From the NCBI GenBank assembly GCA_015698045.1, contig BLAL01000160.1, positions 1,178,001 to 1,242,000 of the forward strand: a stretch of 64,000 nt of DNA, given 5' to 3'. This document shows positions 45,329 to 57,585 of this stretch, piece after piece; the first letter of the stretch is position 1, and each line of letters begins with the position of its first letter. Below the pieces are notes generated by a model. The model did not search any database, was not told where the DNA came from, and saw nothing but the letters and a program-made list of their open reading frames with translations. Source of the DNA: Rhizophagus clarus (taxonomy: Eukaryota > Glomeromycota > Glomeromycetes > Glomerales > Glomeraceae). The translations under genes were made by a program, and so were the position numbers.

Positions 45329-47688
45329 CTTGACGAGGTGGCTTTATCTAGGGTTATATTGACAGGAAATTAATGAGGGGTGGATAAAAGTCCTTTGTAT
45401 TAGGACTATGCGAAATGTTTCAAGACAGAGAGAATTATGTCTTTTGCGTAACGATAATAATTTGTGTGTAAAAAATCAATATGAAATGTTATTTGCGCAG
45501 ACATGTCCTGTGACCATCAAAAATGGTGATAATTATTTTTGGGAACGAGCTGCACTTGCTTTTCTGAGACCAATGTTTCGAAAATACGCAATATAGGAAG
45601 GTAGAACGGAATGACGAAGAATTTCAATTAGTATCTTCAATTTTGCAACGACTTTCGTTTAGATTTATCCGTAGACGTTAACTGCAGCTTCTAAAGTTTT
45701 TGGAATTGTCATTATTAGTCAATTCATATTCTTTTAGCTCTTGGCAAGCTATCATTCATTTATGTGACTTTGATACTCTTAATTTTCTTTGAGAACGAGT
45801 CATCTGCCAGCTACACAACAGAGCACATATTTGAAAGAATTCTTATATATATTTAATATCCGATTCATACTGTGAATTTCTATTTTTTTTCCATTTAATC
45901 AAAGAATAACAAAGATTTTAATTTATGGAAACAAATGAAGTAAGTCATCTCTGTTGGCTAATGATTGTAAAACTGTTTACCGTGGAAGGTATGTATAAAA
46001 TTTTATTTCTTAAAAATTTACTTGAATCTTAAACTATTTTTTTATATTATATTTGTCTAATTCAATGTTAAATACATATTCAAATCATGCCAATGATTTA
46101 ATTTTATAATGTGAATGTATTTCATCAGAAGTTTTCCAGTAATTCATTTATAATGAAGAACCGTTCCGGAATGTAGATAATGCAGCTATAAAGTTTAGAA
46201 CCATCCGGCTTTGAAATTCTTCCAGAATTGTGTTTACAAGGTTTGAAAAAGAAAACTTTTATCCATAATTCTTTTTATATATATATATATAAGATATTTT
46301 AATTTAATTCTTTAGATCTCACGAGTATATTGCCTAAGAACAATGTATATAGTCTCGATTCTCTACTTGAAGTTTTTCCCAGAATTGGGAAATTATTGAT
46401 ACACAAGTGAAAATGAGTCATCTCAAAAAACTTTTTTTTTATTGAGAATGCTTAGATGCTGAAACAAAATTTTACGGTAAACATTCTGATCGGATAAGCA
46501 TTTCGGCAATTACATAGGTTTAATTAACATCGATGATATTTTTTTGAGATGTCCCAAGACATGTTTAGTTTGTCGTTCTCCTTCGTTAAAGCGAGTTTTT
46601 TTTTATATTGTGTATGAGGAAATTTCATTTATTGATTTAATACGCATAAAATAGCTATTTTCGGACGGGGTTATTCGGAAAATATATGTTCCGATTTATT
46701 ATTATCATTATAACAAAATTAATCATAATTTCTAGGACAATAATATGTTATGGAATATAAAAGTCTTTGTTATTATTTTAAAAACAATTCACATATTTTT
46801 TGAGTATAGGGGTAATTTGAAAATTTGAAAATTTATTGGTTGGTTTTATTCATGAATTTAAATTCCAGAATATAGAGAACGGAAAAACTTAATGAGACTA
46901 ACTCGGAAAGTAATAATGTAACCAGAAAGTATTTACATCTAATGCATAATTAATTAATAGGCGAGAATTTAATCGTTACTGTGACAAACATTCCCTTGTA
47001 AGTATTCATTCATCGGGTAATTTCATTTAAATATAGTAAGAATTTTAATGAATTCACGTGCTCAATGGAGATCCAACTCCTAAAATAAGTACATTATATT
47101 TGTATACGAACTTCATATGTGAAAATTTGATTATAAATTGTCTTTCAAAGTTTCTGTTTATAGAAGTGATTTCATTTGTGTATGGTTAAAAAATGTTTGT
47201 CAAAAATAGGAAATGAAAGTGGTAATCATTCTTGGGATTTTAAATGCGGAATATAATCCACTGTCGTATTTTTTTATCGTACATCACGTGAACCAAAATT
47301 AGCCAATAAAAATATCATTTTTTAAATCAAAATTTCATTGCGAACAGATGATATGTCGCTTTAGAAATTGTAAAGCAATTAATTATTAATTAATAATTGT
47401 TGAAAATTTGATTAGAGATTATCTTAAAGAGTAAAGTGACCAAATTTTTTTCGATTTTTTGAGCACAAACTTTTGGCACCATATTTTGGGGAAAAAATCT
47501 TATCTGGAAATCGATCAAAATACGATCTTAGGTCTTCGTTTGGGTTTTTGATCACAAAATCCGTTGACCAATCCGAACATGTGATCAAAATCAGATGTTT
47601 GGAATTTGGATTGTTTACCGGTAATGGATTTTGAGATCAAAAAATCAAAAATTCCGAACGATAGGAATTCTGGAATTGAACCCTTAAT
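45329..47688. other. intergenic region between Ras and the complex I gene
   Basis: 2.4 kb. The frame at 45408-45596 (+) lacks family features. Around 46180-46410 two short blocks (LEPSGFEILPELCLQ, then after a GT..AG gap LTSILPKNNVYSLDSLLEVF) could belong to a small or decayed gene; I do not recognise it. The rest is A+T-rich and includes the promoters of both genes. Confidence 0.4.
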
Positions 47689-48430
47689 ATGTCTTTACTT
47701 TTCAAACGAACATTTCCATTTTCGCGACTTCAAGTAGTTCCTAATGTAACGATACTAAAAAGATTCAATTCTGGATATTTGGATTCCGATTCTTCTGTCC
47801 TTGCAAAAAAGGAGTCCAAGAATGAGGTTGTTGAAACAGCACCTGAAAAAACACAAATAATAACCGCTGATATTATTTCAGGAGCACCAAGTAAGAAAAT
47901 GCTTCAATTAATTCAGTTCAAGAATATACTGCTAAGCTTATTTGATTTTAGCGGAACTTCGGTATAGAACAGTTAGAATTTATAAACCTACTAAAACAGC
48001 GATGCAATCGGGAGAACATAATACTAAACATTGGAGGATAGATTTTGATATTTTGGAAGGAGGCGGCAGATGGGAAAACCCTCTTATGGGTTGGGCTAGC
48101 AGGTAAGAACTTGTGAAATTATTTTAATTTTTATTAAAAAAGATATTTATTAATATTATTATTTTTTTATATTAATAGTTCAGATTACATGCAAGCACTA
48201 CGAATTAAATTCAAGTCCAAGGAGGATGCAATTTATTTCGCTGAAAAACAAGGTGAGTTATAACATAATTATCACATCAAGTTTTGCACATATAAATGTT
48301 TTTTTTTTTTCTTTTTTTAGGGTGGGATTATTATGTTCAAGATCATATAGAACCTAAATTTCATAAAAAAGTTTACGCTGATAATTTCAAATATTCACCA
48401 GGAAAATTAAGAATTATTAAAACAAAATAA
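47689..48430 (+). CDS. NADH:ubiquinone oxidoreductase NDUFS4-like subunit
   Basis: Exons 47689-47890, 47952-48102, 48179-48252 and 48321-48430 (introns 61-76 nt) encode 178 residues. The first 30 residues are Arg-rich, free of acids and amphipathic ([15 protein letters not shown]), as in a mitochondrial presequence. The family signature follows: [55 protein letters not shown], and the basic C-terminus [10 protein letters not shown]. The protein is the 18-21 kDa accessory subunit in the matrix arm of complex I and stabilises the NADH module in the inner mitochondrial membrane. The length fits fungal homologues. It converges on the AlkB-like gene with only 14 nt between the two stops. Confidence 0.93.
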
Positions 48431-48444
48431 AAGAATATATTTAT

Positions 48445-49119
48445 TCATTCAAGTTGTCTAAAAGTTAAACTTATTCTCCCTTCTTTGATTAATCTTTCTT
48501 TTGGAATTGAATGTTTCCAGTATTGTTGAGTTGTTCCCTTCATAATTATCAAAGAACCATTTTCCAAAGAAATTTTATGTGTAATTTTTTTATTTTTTTT
48601 ATTCCTAAATATAAAAGTCCTTTCAGCACCTAAACTAACACAAGCAATAGACCCAAGTTTTACTAAGCCTTTTTCATTATCAGAATGTTCACCGATGGAA
48701 TCTTGTCCATCTTTATACCAATTTAACAAAACAAAATTAAATTGGGTATTTAAAATATCTTCGATTTTTTCTTTAATTTCTTTGATCGAAGGAGGATATT
48801 CAATAGAATCAGCGCCGGCTATAGTTCCAGAATATTTGTAAACTTTATTAGGATCAGAACCAAAAGAACAAGTTTGACGAGCAGCTTTTACTGGACGCCC
48901 AAATACTTTAAAAGTAGGACGCGTCCAGTATGAAAGAGATATTAGTTCTTGATAATATTTAGAACATACTTCTGGTGAAAATATTGAACAATAATATATA
49001 ACTTCTGCTTGAGGTATATCAAGTTGAACAAAGGTCGAAGGCGAATTTGTTTTAACCTTTTTTTTTGTTTCGTTTGTATTGTTCGTAATTGAATCTTCGT
49101 ATTGTTTGAGACGTTTCAT
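48445..49119 (-). CDS. AlkB-type Fe(II)/2-oxoglutarate dioxygenase (ALKBH2/3-like)
   Basis: A single intronless 224-residue frame. The N-terminal 30 residues are Lys/Asn-rich, possibly a nuclear signal (KKKVK). The substrate-recognition lid is RPTFKVFGRPVKAARQTCSF. The jelly-roll core holds NWYKDGQDSIGEHSD with iron ligands His145 and Asp147, SLGAERTFIF, and the third ligand His203 in YWKHSIPKE. RISLTFR at the end supplies 2-oxoglutarate-binding Arg215 and Arg221. Homologues remove 1-methyladenine and 3-methylcytosine from DNA, or RNA for some, by oxidative demethylation. The layout fits the ALKBH2/3 subgroup better than ALKBH1 or 8. It shares a 348-nt divergent promoter region with the desaturase gene. 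Confidence 0.9.
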   Translation of the reverse strand: MKRLKQYEDSITNNTNETKKKVKTNSPSTFVQLDIPQAEVIYYCSIFSPEVCSKYYQELISLSYWTRPTFKVFGRPVKAARQTCSFGSDPNKVYKYSGTIAGADSIEYPPSIKEIKEKIEDILNTQFNFVLLNWYKDGQDSIGEHSDNEKGLVKLGSIACVSLGAERTFIFRNKKNKKITHKISLENGSLIIMKGTTQQYWKHSIPKERLIKEGRISLTFRQLE

Positions 49120-49467
49120 TGTTGCTAAACTACATCAAATAACATGTCGATCAACGATCATCTGTTTAATCATGGCATTTTTTTTTTTAAAAAAAAGAGT
49201 CAAATTTGCACAGTTTGACAGTTAGTTTCTAAACAATCAATATTGAAATACCCCAACAATAAACTCCGTTCATTACCGTCTTTGGAATATTTCATATGTC
49301 AAATTACCGGGTTACAGTTGGGGTATTAAAAACATTCACATACTTTCCCCAAAAAACTTTGTGCAAGTCAAAAAATTAAATTGTTTAACCAATCACAATC
49401 AATATTGTTTTGTTTGATATAAGACAAAGCCCCAAACATTTTGATATTTTTTTCTCAATAAAAAATT
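49120..49467. promoter_or_regulatory. divergent promoter with CCAAT box
   Basis: Lies between the AlkB-like start (-) and the desaturase start (+). It contains AACCAATCACAATC at about 49387-49400, a CCAAT box roughly 75 nt before the desaturase ATG. Confidence 0.45.
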
Positions 49468-51277
49468 ATGCCTCCTCGTGCAAAACTTGAAGAGCTCGTA
49501 GACGGTTAGTATCATCGAAAAGCGCGTAACAAGACGTCGTAAAAACTTTATCACTACTTTCGTAAGCAAATAATATTCTCAGTTTTTGTATCTTTATCTT
49601 TATATTTGTACTTTCTTTCTTTCTTTGTTGGAAATAGGGCCTAAAAACTTTAGAAGAGATGATGTTATCAGAACATTTGAAAAAAAAGGCAACAACCAAG
49701 ATCCTTGGTATATTGTCGTTGATAATAAAGTATATGACGTTAAGGATTTTGTGTCTGACCATCCCGGAGGGGCAGTGATTTTGACTCAAATCGGCAAAGA
49801 TTCAACAGGTATATACATTCATGTGATATTTATTTATGTGATATTAATTCATGTGATATTTATCGCGTAATATTTATTGATATTTAAATATCGTTATTTA
49901 ATTTATGACGTTAATTTCCAGATGCGTTTTATAATTTTCATCCTGATGAAGCTATTGAAACTTTGGCAAATTATTATGTCGGTGATCTTGTTCAAGAAGA
50001 TATTATTACTTCAAAAGAAGGTTTCACACAAGAACTACGAGAATATAAGGACATCTTTAAAAAAAGAAATTATTTTAAGTCATCAAAATTATATTATGCT
50101 CAAAAAGTAATTCATAACCTTATCATTTGGACCATTTCAGTTACAATTTTGGCTAAATTTGGAGATAATCTTTTCGGTGTTCTTTTATCGGCTGCAATAA
50201 TGGGCTTATTCTGGCAACAGTGTGGTTGGCTATCTCATGATTTTCTTCATCATCAAGTATTTGATAATAGAAAATATAATGATTTGATGGGTGATTTTCT
50301 TGGCGGAGTTTGTCAGGGATTTGATCCATCCTGGTATGAATAATTATTTAAAATTAAAAAATCAAAAATTTGTTATTTATAAATAATTATTTATTTTAAT
50401 ATTTTATAAAGGTGGAAAGACAAGCATAACACCCATCATGCAGCGCCAAATGTTCATGGGCAAGATCCAGATATTAATACACATCCAATTTTGACTTGGT
50501 CTGAACATGCACTCTTTGATATATTTGATCCAAAAATGGCTGAAATAAATTTTAATCTTTTTCCACGGTGGATTGCAAAATTCATGATTAAATATCAAAC
50601 TTTGAATTATTTTCCAATCTTATGCATGGCAAGGATTTCATGGTGTATACAAAGTATTCTTTTTGTTCTTCCTAATGGACAAAATGGAAAACCTGCAAAT
50701 GCCCGCATACCAATTTCTTTAACGGAACAACTTTCACTCGGAATACATTATATTTGGTATTTTTATATATTCTCTTTTATAAGCAGTTGGGAATTGGCTT
50801 TCATATTTTTTATTACATCACAAGCAATATGTGGTTTATTATTGGCTTTGGTATTTGCATTGAATCATAATGGTATGAAGGTTCTTACGGAAGAGGAAGC
50901 CCAAGAAATGGATTTTTTCACTAAACAGGTTATTACTGGAAGAAATGTAATCGCCTCAAATCCAAAATTACAATTTATTGTAGATTGGTTTTGTGGGGGA
51001 TTAAATTATCAAATTGAACATCATGTAAGAAGAAAGAATTAATCTTTTATTTATATCACTTGTAACAATGATTTGTATATATAATTTTATTTTTTTTTTT
51101 TACTTGTAGATCTTTCCTACTCTTCCGCGTCATGTCTTTCATAAAGTCCAACCTATTGTTCAAACATTGTGTGAGAAATATGAAATACCTTATCATAGAA
51201 CTACATTTATAGAGGGCACAAAAGAAGTTTTCAATCGACTGGGGCAAGTTTCTACTGCAAGTCGAAAATTAATTTAA
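49468..51277 (+). CDS. cytochrome b5-fusion front-end fatty acid desaturase
   Basis: Exons 49468-49504, 49638-49808, 49922-50333, 50412-51024 and 51110-51277 give 466 residues. Residues about 15-90 are a cytochrome b5 domain (WYIVVDNKVYDVKDF, haem motif HPGG 54-57). The membrane desaturase follows with three histidine boxes: HDFLHH (175-180), HNTHH (212-216) and QIEHH (407-411). The Gln in place of the first His of box 3 marks front-end desaturases (delta-5, delta-6, or sphingolipid delta-8 type). Hydrophobic segments flank the boxes (residues about 120-165 and 290-350). The enzyme inserts a double bond into an acyl chain at the ER using cytochrome b5 electrons. Mortierella delta-6 desaturases have similar length and layout, but exact regiospecificity cannot be read from sequence. 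Intron 2 contains short repeats (TTCATGTGATATT). Confidence 0.93.
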
Positions 51278-51301
51278 TTATACACACATATATGTAATCA
51301 A

Positions 51302-52498
51302 TTATTTTAAAAAATCAAATAAATTAAATTCACTCGTTCCATTATCTTTCATGACAACACCTTTTTCAGTAACTATAGCAGTTATTAATTCAGCGGGTGT
51401 AACATCAAAACTTGGATTCCATACTTTAACGCCTTCCGGAGGCAATCTTACTTTTTTAATTTCTAACTCTCCATTTTCATTTTCAGCAATTCCTTTCACA
51501 TATATAATCTCATTTCCATCTCTTTCTTCAATAATTATGTCTTTTCCGCTCTTAATAGTAAGATCAATACTCGTGCTTGGAGCAGCAACTATAAACATAA
51601 TATTATGGTATTTTGCAGTGATAGCCAACTGATAAGTGCCGATTTTATTTGCTGTATCTCCATTTGAAGCTACTCTATCCGCTCCAACAATTATAGCTTC
51701 GATATTCTTATTTAAAGAGAGAAGAGCGGAAACCATTGAATCACAGATTAAAGTGCTTGGGATCTTATCGTTAATTAATTCATAAGCGGTCAATCTGGCC
51801 CCTTGATTATATGGACGTGTTTCTGTGAAATAAGCGTGAGAAAGCTTATTCTGAGAATGTAAAGACCGAATAATTCCAAGTGCAGTCCCGTACTCTGCTG
51901 TTGCTAATGATCTATTTAAAAAAAAAAAAAAAAAAACTTAGCACTGAAAAAAAAACTTGACTTTTCCATTTACTTACCCAGTATTACAATGGGTAACAAC
52001 GCTAAATTTTTCATTTTGACTTTCTTTTGCGATAAATTCTGCTCCTAATTTTCCAATGTTTTTATTATCTTGTATATCATCAATTAACATTTTCTCGGCT
52101 TCCTTAACCAATTTCTCAATAGTAATGTTAACGTCATTCTCTTTTTCTGTGATATTCCATAAAATGTCTGAGGCACGAAATAAATTAACTGCTGTAGGAC
52201 GGGAAGACTTCAAATGGTCAAGAGAAGATTTAACGTAACTTTTTAGAGATTCTTGATCTTTAAATGGACAAGCTGGATTTGAAGATTGTAAAAGGAGATC
52301 TACTGCCAATGATAAAGCCGCTACTATTCCTATAGCCGGTGCACCTCGAACTTTCATCTGTTTAATTTGTTCATAACCTTCTTGAACACTTGCTACTGAT
52401 TCATATACTGTTTTATGTGGAAGCAAAAGTTGATTGAGAATCTTTAGCGAAGGAGGAGAACGCGTGTAAATAACCGATGAAAGAGAGAAACTTGACAT
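51302..52498 (-). CDS. MRI1: methylthioribose-1-phosphate isomerase
   Basis: Two exons on the minus strand, 52498-51978 and 51911-51302, give 376 residues. It belongs to the eIF2B-alpha/beta/delta-related isomerase family. Visible signatures are [17 protein letters not shown] near residues 49-65, [18 protein letters not shown] with the catalytic Cys at about 171, [16 protein letters not shown], and [20 protein letters not shown] with the catalytic Asp. The C-terminus contains [17 protein letters not shown]. The enzyme converts methylthioribose-1-phosphate to methylthioribulose-1-phosphate in the methionine salvage pathway. Length agrees with yeast Mri1 and human MRI1. The stop is 24 nt from the end of the convergent desaturase gene. 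The intron contains a pure A run, possibly unstable. Confidence 0.95.
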
Positions 52499-52869
52499 TT
52501 TCTAGAAAAAAAAAGTATAATCGAAATTTTTTTTCATCAATCCGTGAAAATATAAGACCGGCAAAATTTAATAAAAAGGTCACAGCTCAGAAGTATCGGT
52601 TCCTTTTATGGATTTGTCAAAGATCGTGTTTGAAAACAACGATTTTTTTAATGTGAAAGCTCGTCAGCGATAAATGTAATTACTAGTTACATAATTGGAA
52701 TAAATGACATAAAGGACCGTTATTAACATACAAAAGCAGTCTTTGCTAATATTTCAATAAAATGATGAAAATTTTTATGAAATTTAAAAATATGATTACA
52801 TATTGCAGTTAATATTATGCAGCTTCGTCTCGCGTCAAATGTAAAATAAAGATTAATTATAAAAAATTA
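52499..52869. other. intergenic spacer
   Basis: 371 nt between two minus-strand genes. It must contain the MRI1 promoter and the 3' end of the phenylalanyl-tRNA synthetase gene. No distinct motif seen. Confidence 0.4.
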
Positions 52870-55093
52870 TTAAATTAAATCAAAAGCACAAATAGGATTG
52901 TTTTCAATCATGGCCAAGTTTACTTTATGGCCAAGTAGCTAAACAAAAAATATATAAAATTAAATATGTATTGTTTAAATAACAGTTATTAAGAACATTG
53001 TGAAGATAATTTTACCTCTCGGATATTTTCTAATCCGTATTTAATCATAGCAGGTCGCTCTAAACCTAATCCCCAAGCAATAACGCGTACTTCTGGATCC
53101 AAACCCATGGGTTCCAACATTTCGGGGCGAAACATACCCGAATTACCAATTTCTACCCATTTACCCAAGCCTAGTTTTAAAACAAGCTGTAAATAATTCC
53201 TTATAAATTTTCTTATAATTTGATATAATAAGTACAATAAGTAGTAAGTCTTATGTACCTTCATGATATGAAAAAATTTCCATACTTGGTTCAGTGTATG
53301 GGTTGTAAGCAGGTTTAAACCGGAGATTCTTGATTCCTATTGTGAGATTAATTTGTTCTTCATATGAAACAAATATAATGAATTGAAGAACTAAGTATAA
53401 TTTAAATAGAAATTACCCATCTTTTCATAAAAAGTTTCCATAAACCCAATCAAGTCCCCAAGTGTTAGGCCTTTATCGGCAATAACACCTTCTACTTGGT
53501 GAAATTCAGCCAAGTGTGTAGCATCGACGGTCTCATTCCTAAAAACACGATCAATAGAAAAATATTTCACTGGTTTAAATTCTTTTTGAGCAAGATTATA
53601 TAGCATAAAAGACGATATGGCAGTAGTGTGCGTTCTCAAAAGCAATTTTTGCGCGTCTTCAATTTTCCAATCATAACCATATCCAGCGGAACCATATCCT
53701 CCAACAGAATGTACCTTTTTAACACGTTCAAGGTAATCTGTGGGAAATTGTGTTCCAATTGCGGGATCTAAATTTGAAATGATGATTGATATTTTAGATA
53801 ATCCAAGTTTATCGATACATAAAAAATTTTCAGCTCGATATTATTACCCTTTAAAAAAAAAGTATCATGTGCATCCCGTGCAGGATGTTGTTGAGGTTGG
53901 AAGAGCGCGTCAAAATTCCAAAATGATGATTCTACAAATCTATTAGTCGGCATTTCTTCGAAGCTAATATAATTTCAAACATTAAATATATATATTTAAA
54001 TAATTTAAGAAAGAAAGGATGTGAGATATTACCCCATTTCTAAAAAGATTTGTCTCAATTCTTCTCGGATTTTCATCAACGGATGTAAGTGACCACCAGA
54101 AGGGGGTATACCAAGAGCATCAAAATTATATTTCTTGAAATTAGCTTTCTTCCATTCTCCGCTAAAATATGAATAAAAAAATCAATACTGAAATAAAACA
54201 TGATTGAAATATATTATTACAATACCTTTGAAGCATTTCAAAGGTTATGTCACGTGCTTGTTTCTCAATAGTTAAAGAAAATTTCGGCCCTTTTGTAACT
54301 GAATAAGAAATAATTTTGCTAAAAGGATGTAAATAAAAACAAAATGATTACATCTCAAATAAAATATGACAACATACTGTTTATCGCATAATTTTCTTTT
54401 TTTCAAATCAGCAGGAACATTTGGATCAGAATGTTTTCCTGTCGAACGAATTATATCTAAATCAATGCGCGTTTGATCTACAACTGAGTTTACCTTTTAC
54501 AATTCATATTTAAAAACGGCATTAATAATTTATTAACGAACAAAAAAAAAAAAAATATGTATAATTTAAAACATACTGCACGAATCAGATTATCCCCTTT
54601 TTTAGCGATCCACTTATTTTTAAAAGCTTTTCCTTGACCAATTTTAGCAGCATTTCCCAAAAGTTTCTATATTACAAAGCTTTATTAGGGAATTTTTTTC
54701 ATACATAATTTAATAAAACGAAGTATCTGATACCTGTAATTCTGAGATAGAAATCCCCTCATCATCAGCAGGAATGGCCTCAAAGACATTAGCTTCATGA
54801 CTACCCTTATCTACAATTTCATTTCCTTCTTCTGTAAGTATCCAGATTTCATCCTCGATAGTATCGTATCCGACCATCTAATTCAGAAATATAAATTAGA
54901 TATAATAATATAGGAATAAAAATATTCTAAAAAATATTACCTCTTTGTCGACCAAACTTTTTAAAGCGCCTAATAATGCCAACTGATCCACTTCCTCGCC
55001 ATCAAAAGCTTTAAGTTCTTTGGTATTTTCAATAGAGCCCTTGGAATCAAGAGTGGTGAGAACGAGAGTTTGAAATTCTTCAGTGGTCGTCAT
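52870..55093 (-). CDS. FRS2: cytosolic phenylalanyl-tRNA synthetase alpha subunit
   Basis: Eleven exons on the minus strand: 55093-54941, 54877-54734, 54666-54577, 54493-54378, 54318-54226, 54161-54033, 53963-53848, 53767-53417, 53336-53259, 53170-53016 and 52938-52870. Introns are 59-87 nt and the sum is exactly 497 codons. The N-terminal DNA-binding-like helices ([17 protein letters not shown]) lead to the class II catalytic core: [40 protein letters not shown], motif 2 in [33 protein letters not shown] and motif 3 [13 protein letters not shown]. It charges tRNA-Phe as an alpha2-beta2 enzyme with a beta subunit encoded elsewhere. The start at 55093 gives the usual N-terminus; an in-frame ATG ten codons upstream (55123) is probably untranslated. 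Confidence 0.95.
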
Positions 55094-55391
55094 CTTGAGT
55101 GAAAAAAGATGATAAACATACAAAATTTTTTTATCGGAAATTATGACGTATCACCCAGTGACAGGGACGATGAATTTCTGCGGCGAAATTTTATAAAATC
55201 TGCCGGCGGTTTAACCTAAAATCTGCCCTGCTTCTGCAGCCTTAAAACGATTATTTCGGCGCATTTTCTGCTCATTTATTTTGTAATTCTGCTCATTTCT
55301 GCTATAAAAAATTTTTTTAAATACAATATGTATAATGTGAACAATGTTAAAAATCATCAAATTTTATTACGTTTATTATTAGATTTTACAA
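55094..55391. other. upstream region of FRS2
   Basis: Contains imperfect repeats of TTCTGCTCATTT and TCTGCCGGCGG/TCTGCCCTGC (55195-55310). No gene. Confidence 0.4.
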
Positions 55392-56710
55392 TTAATTGCC
55401 ATTAAAATACATCATATTTAATCTTTTCAAAGAATCTTCCGAAAGATTTTGACGATTTTCATCCAAAATATTGTTATAAATTGAAAAACTTCTTTCCACA
55501 CTACAGCTTGATACAGGTAACCAAATATAATCAAGTGCAATTTTTGAAAGAATTGGCAATTTATCTCCAAGATTCATCCAATATTCTTCTAAATTAATTT
55601 CTCCAACTGAATTTTCCAATTGCAACTCACAATAAATAGACCATTCACAAAGTAATTCATCCGAAGGGTTTGCTAATTCTCTGATAGCACTATATTGATG
55701 TAAATTTTTTCTCTCCAATGGACCAAGTAAAATATATTTAGGATCAAAAATTTGGGTAGCCTGAAATAGTGAACGTGTAGGATGTGAGGGAATATGAGCA
55801 TTAAATTTGTTAAAAGCAGCTTCAAAAGCTGAACGAAAAACAGGATAAAAATCAAGTGGGTTGAAATAATGTAAAGTAATAGTAGTATCAAGATCTGAAC
55901 CAAAATCTTGAGAATTGCAATTACTTTCTAAAAATGCAGAAAGATGGTTAAGACGTCCCTCTACAAAAGGAAATATAGGCTTATTTTGTTTCTGAAAAAA
56001 ATCAGTGTCTTGTACGAATTGTTTTGCATATATAGAAATAAAATGAATATAAACTGAAATAGTACCAAATTTAAAAGGATCAGAAAGAGTATTTAAAATA
56101 TTTTTAAGTATTTCATTTGTTGAATCGTTGGTTACTTTATCCTGAAAAAAGGAATTCCAATAGAGTATATGTGTTTTTGTATATTCAACCATTCTGAACC
56201 ACGAATTCCAGCGTGTAGACGTGAGAAGAGGAATTTTACAAGGAGAAGATATACTATAATTGCATAAGTGTATTAAATATCTACCTCTTCTTGCTGGACT
56301 ACAAACAAAGCATTCTTTTATCTTAGCCAAGAATTCTTTTAAAATGGCAAATGGATTAAATTTTTGCCATGTTTTACTACAAATTTAAATATTATATAAA
56401 ATTATTTTGAGATAATTAAATTTATAACAAAATACTTTACTTACCCGATTAGGTTCAATATATGTATACAGCAAGGGGCATGAATCAGTTGTGGCATAAC
56501 AGGTTTTAACACTTCACGAAAACATTTCTTCATGTAAGCGGCTGAATCTGAAATAAATAAACGTGGAAGAGAAAAAGGAATATTGTATTTTGTCAGAATT
56601 GTAAGAAGAGTTGAGCCCATTGTTGAATTATTAACTTGAATTAAAAAATTTACTGAGACTAATTTGGTATTTGTGTGAAAGTGAAAAAGAGTATTCACTA
56701 TGCTACGATA
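55392..56710 (-). pseudogene. 5'-truncated hAT transposase
   Basis: Two joined exons on the minus strand: about 56708-56452 (LFISDSAAYMKKCF, LIHAPCCIHILNLIG) and about 56377-55392 (KTWQKFNPFAILKE; STRWNSWFRMVEY). They end in the hAT dimerisation motif (LPVSSCSVERSFSIYNNILD ... LKRLNMMYFN). The join GG|T keeps frame across a GT..AG intron. The exons present are free of stops, but I find no BED finger or N-terminal half in the A+T-rich DNA upstream, so the copy is incomplete. It differs in sequence from the hAT gene at 3031-5251. Confidence 0.65.
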
Positions 56711-57585
56711 TGAACTTTACTAAAAAAATAATTTATAACCATAACTTCAAGTTCTCTTCATATTTTTAAAGACTTTGGTAAGATTAGCATCTGGGTTAAC
56801 CTAGTTTTAAATACTTTAAAAAAGAGGTTTTTTATCAATATTATTTATTTTGAAAATATTAAAATAGATAAAGTGAAGTTTTATTTATGATTAAGAGTAG
56901 CACTTGCTTTTTCTTGCTTAAAAGTTATATAGAAGTTATAGAAATGGTGGTTTAGTATCTTATAATACATGAAAAAAATAATTATAATTACAAAAGTTGT
57001 AAAAAATAAAAAACCAATGATTAAAATTATTAAAAAATTTACAGTTTTATTATTAAATATGTAAATATAATGTATATAAAATTTTAGCTATTTATCGTAT
57101 TTTTTTATCTTACAATAAATTTTTAATTTGAAAAAAAAAAATCATATAAAATTTAATCTATAAAAAATCTGAAAATTCTAGTATAGTATTTAAATTGCAG
57201 TTTATTAAAATAGAATAATTATAAATCAAAGTTTGCATTTTGCTAATCTTATTAAAAAAAAATTTAATGTATTTTTATTTGTTAATTACTAAAAAAATTA
57301 AAATAAAAGTTTTTTTATTATATTTAATCACAATTTAACCTTAATCTTTAATATTAATAAAAAGCACTAAAATTAAAAGTTAAATTTAAATTATAATTAT
57401 TATAAAAGAATTATAATAAAAGTCATTTAATGTTAGATTAATAAAGTTAAAAATATTGGAAAAAATATTAATTAAACTAAGTTTAATATATCAAAATTTA
57501 TTTTATTTTAATGATTTTTAAATTAATTTTAATTTCAATTTACTGGAAAACTAATTAATTAAATAATAAATAAAATTTCTTAATA
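56711..57585. other. non-coding A+T-rich DNA
   Basis: No gene or distinct repeat visible. Confidence 0.45.

Noticed and set aside
45408..45596. 62-residue plus-strand frame upstream of Ras
   Set aside because: No intron signals, homology or conserved features recognised; chance frame in slightly less A+T-rich DNA.
51351..51632. 93-residue plus-strand frame
   Set aside because: Antisense shadow of the methylthioribose-1-phosphate isomerase C-terminus, whose catalytic motifs are clear on the other strand.
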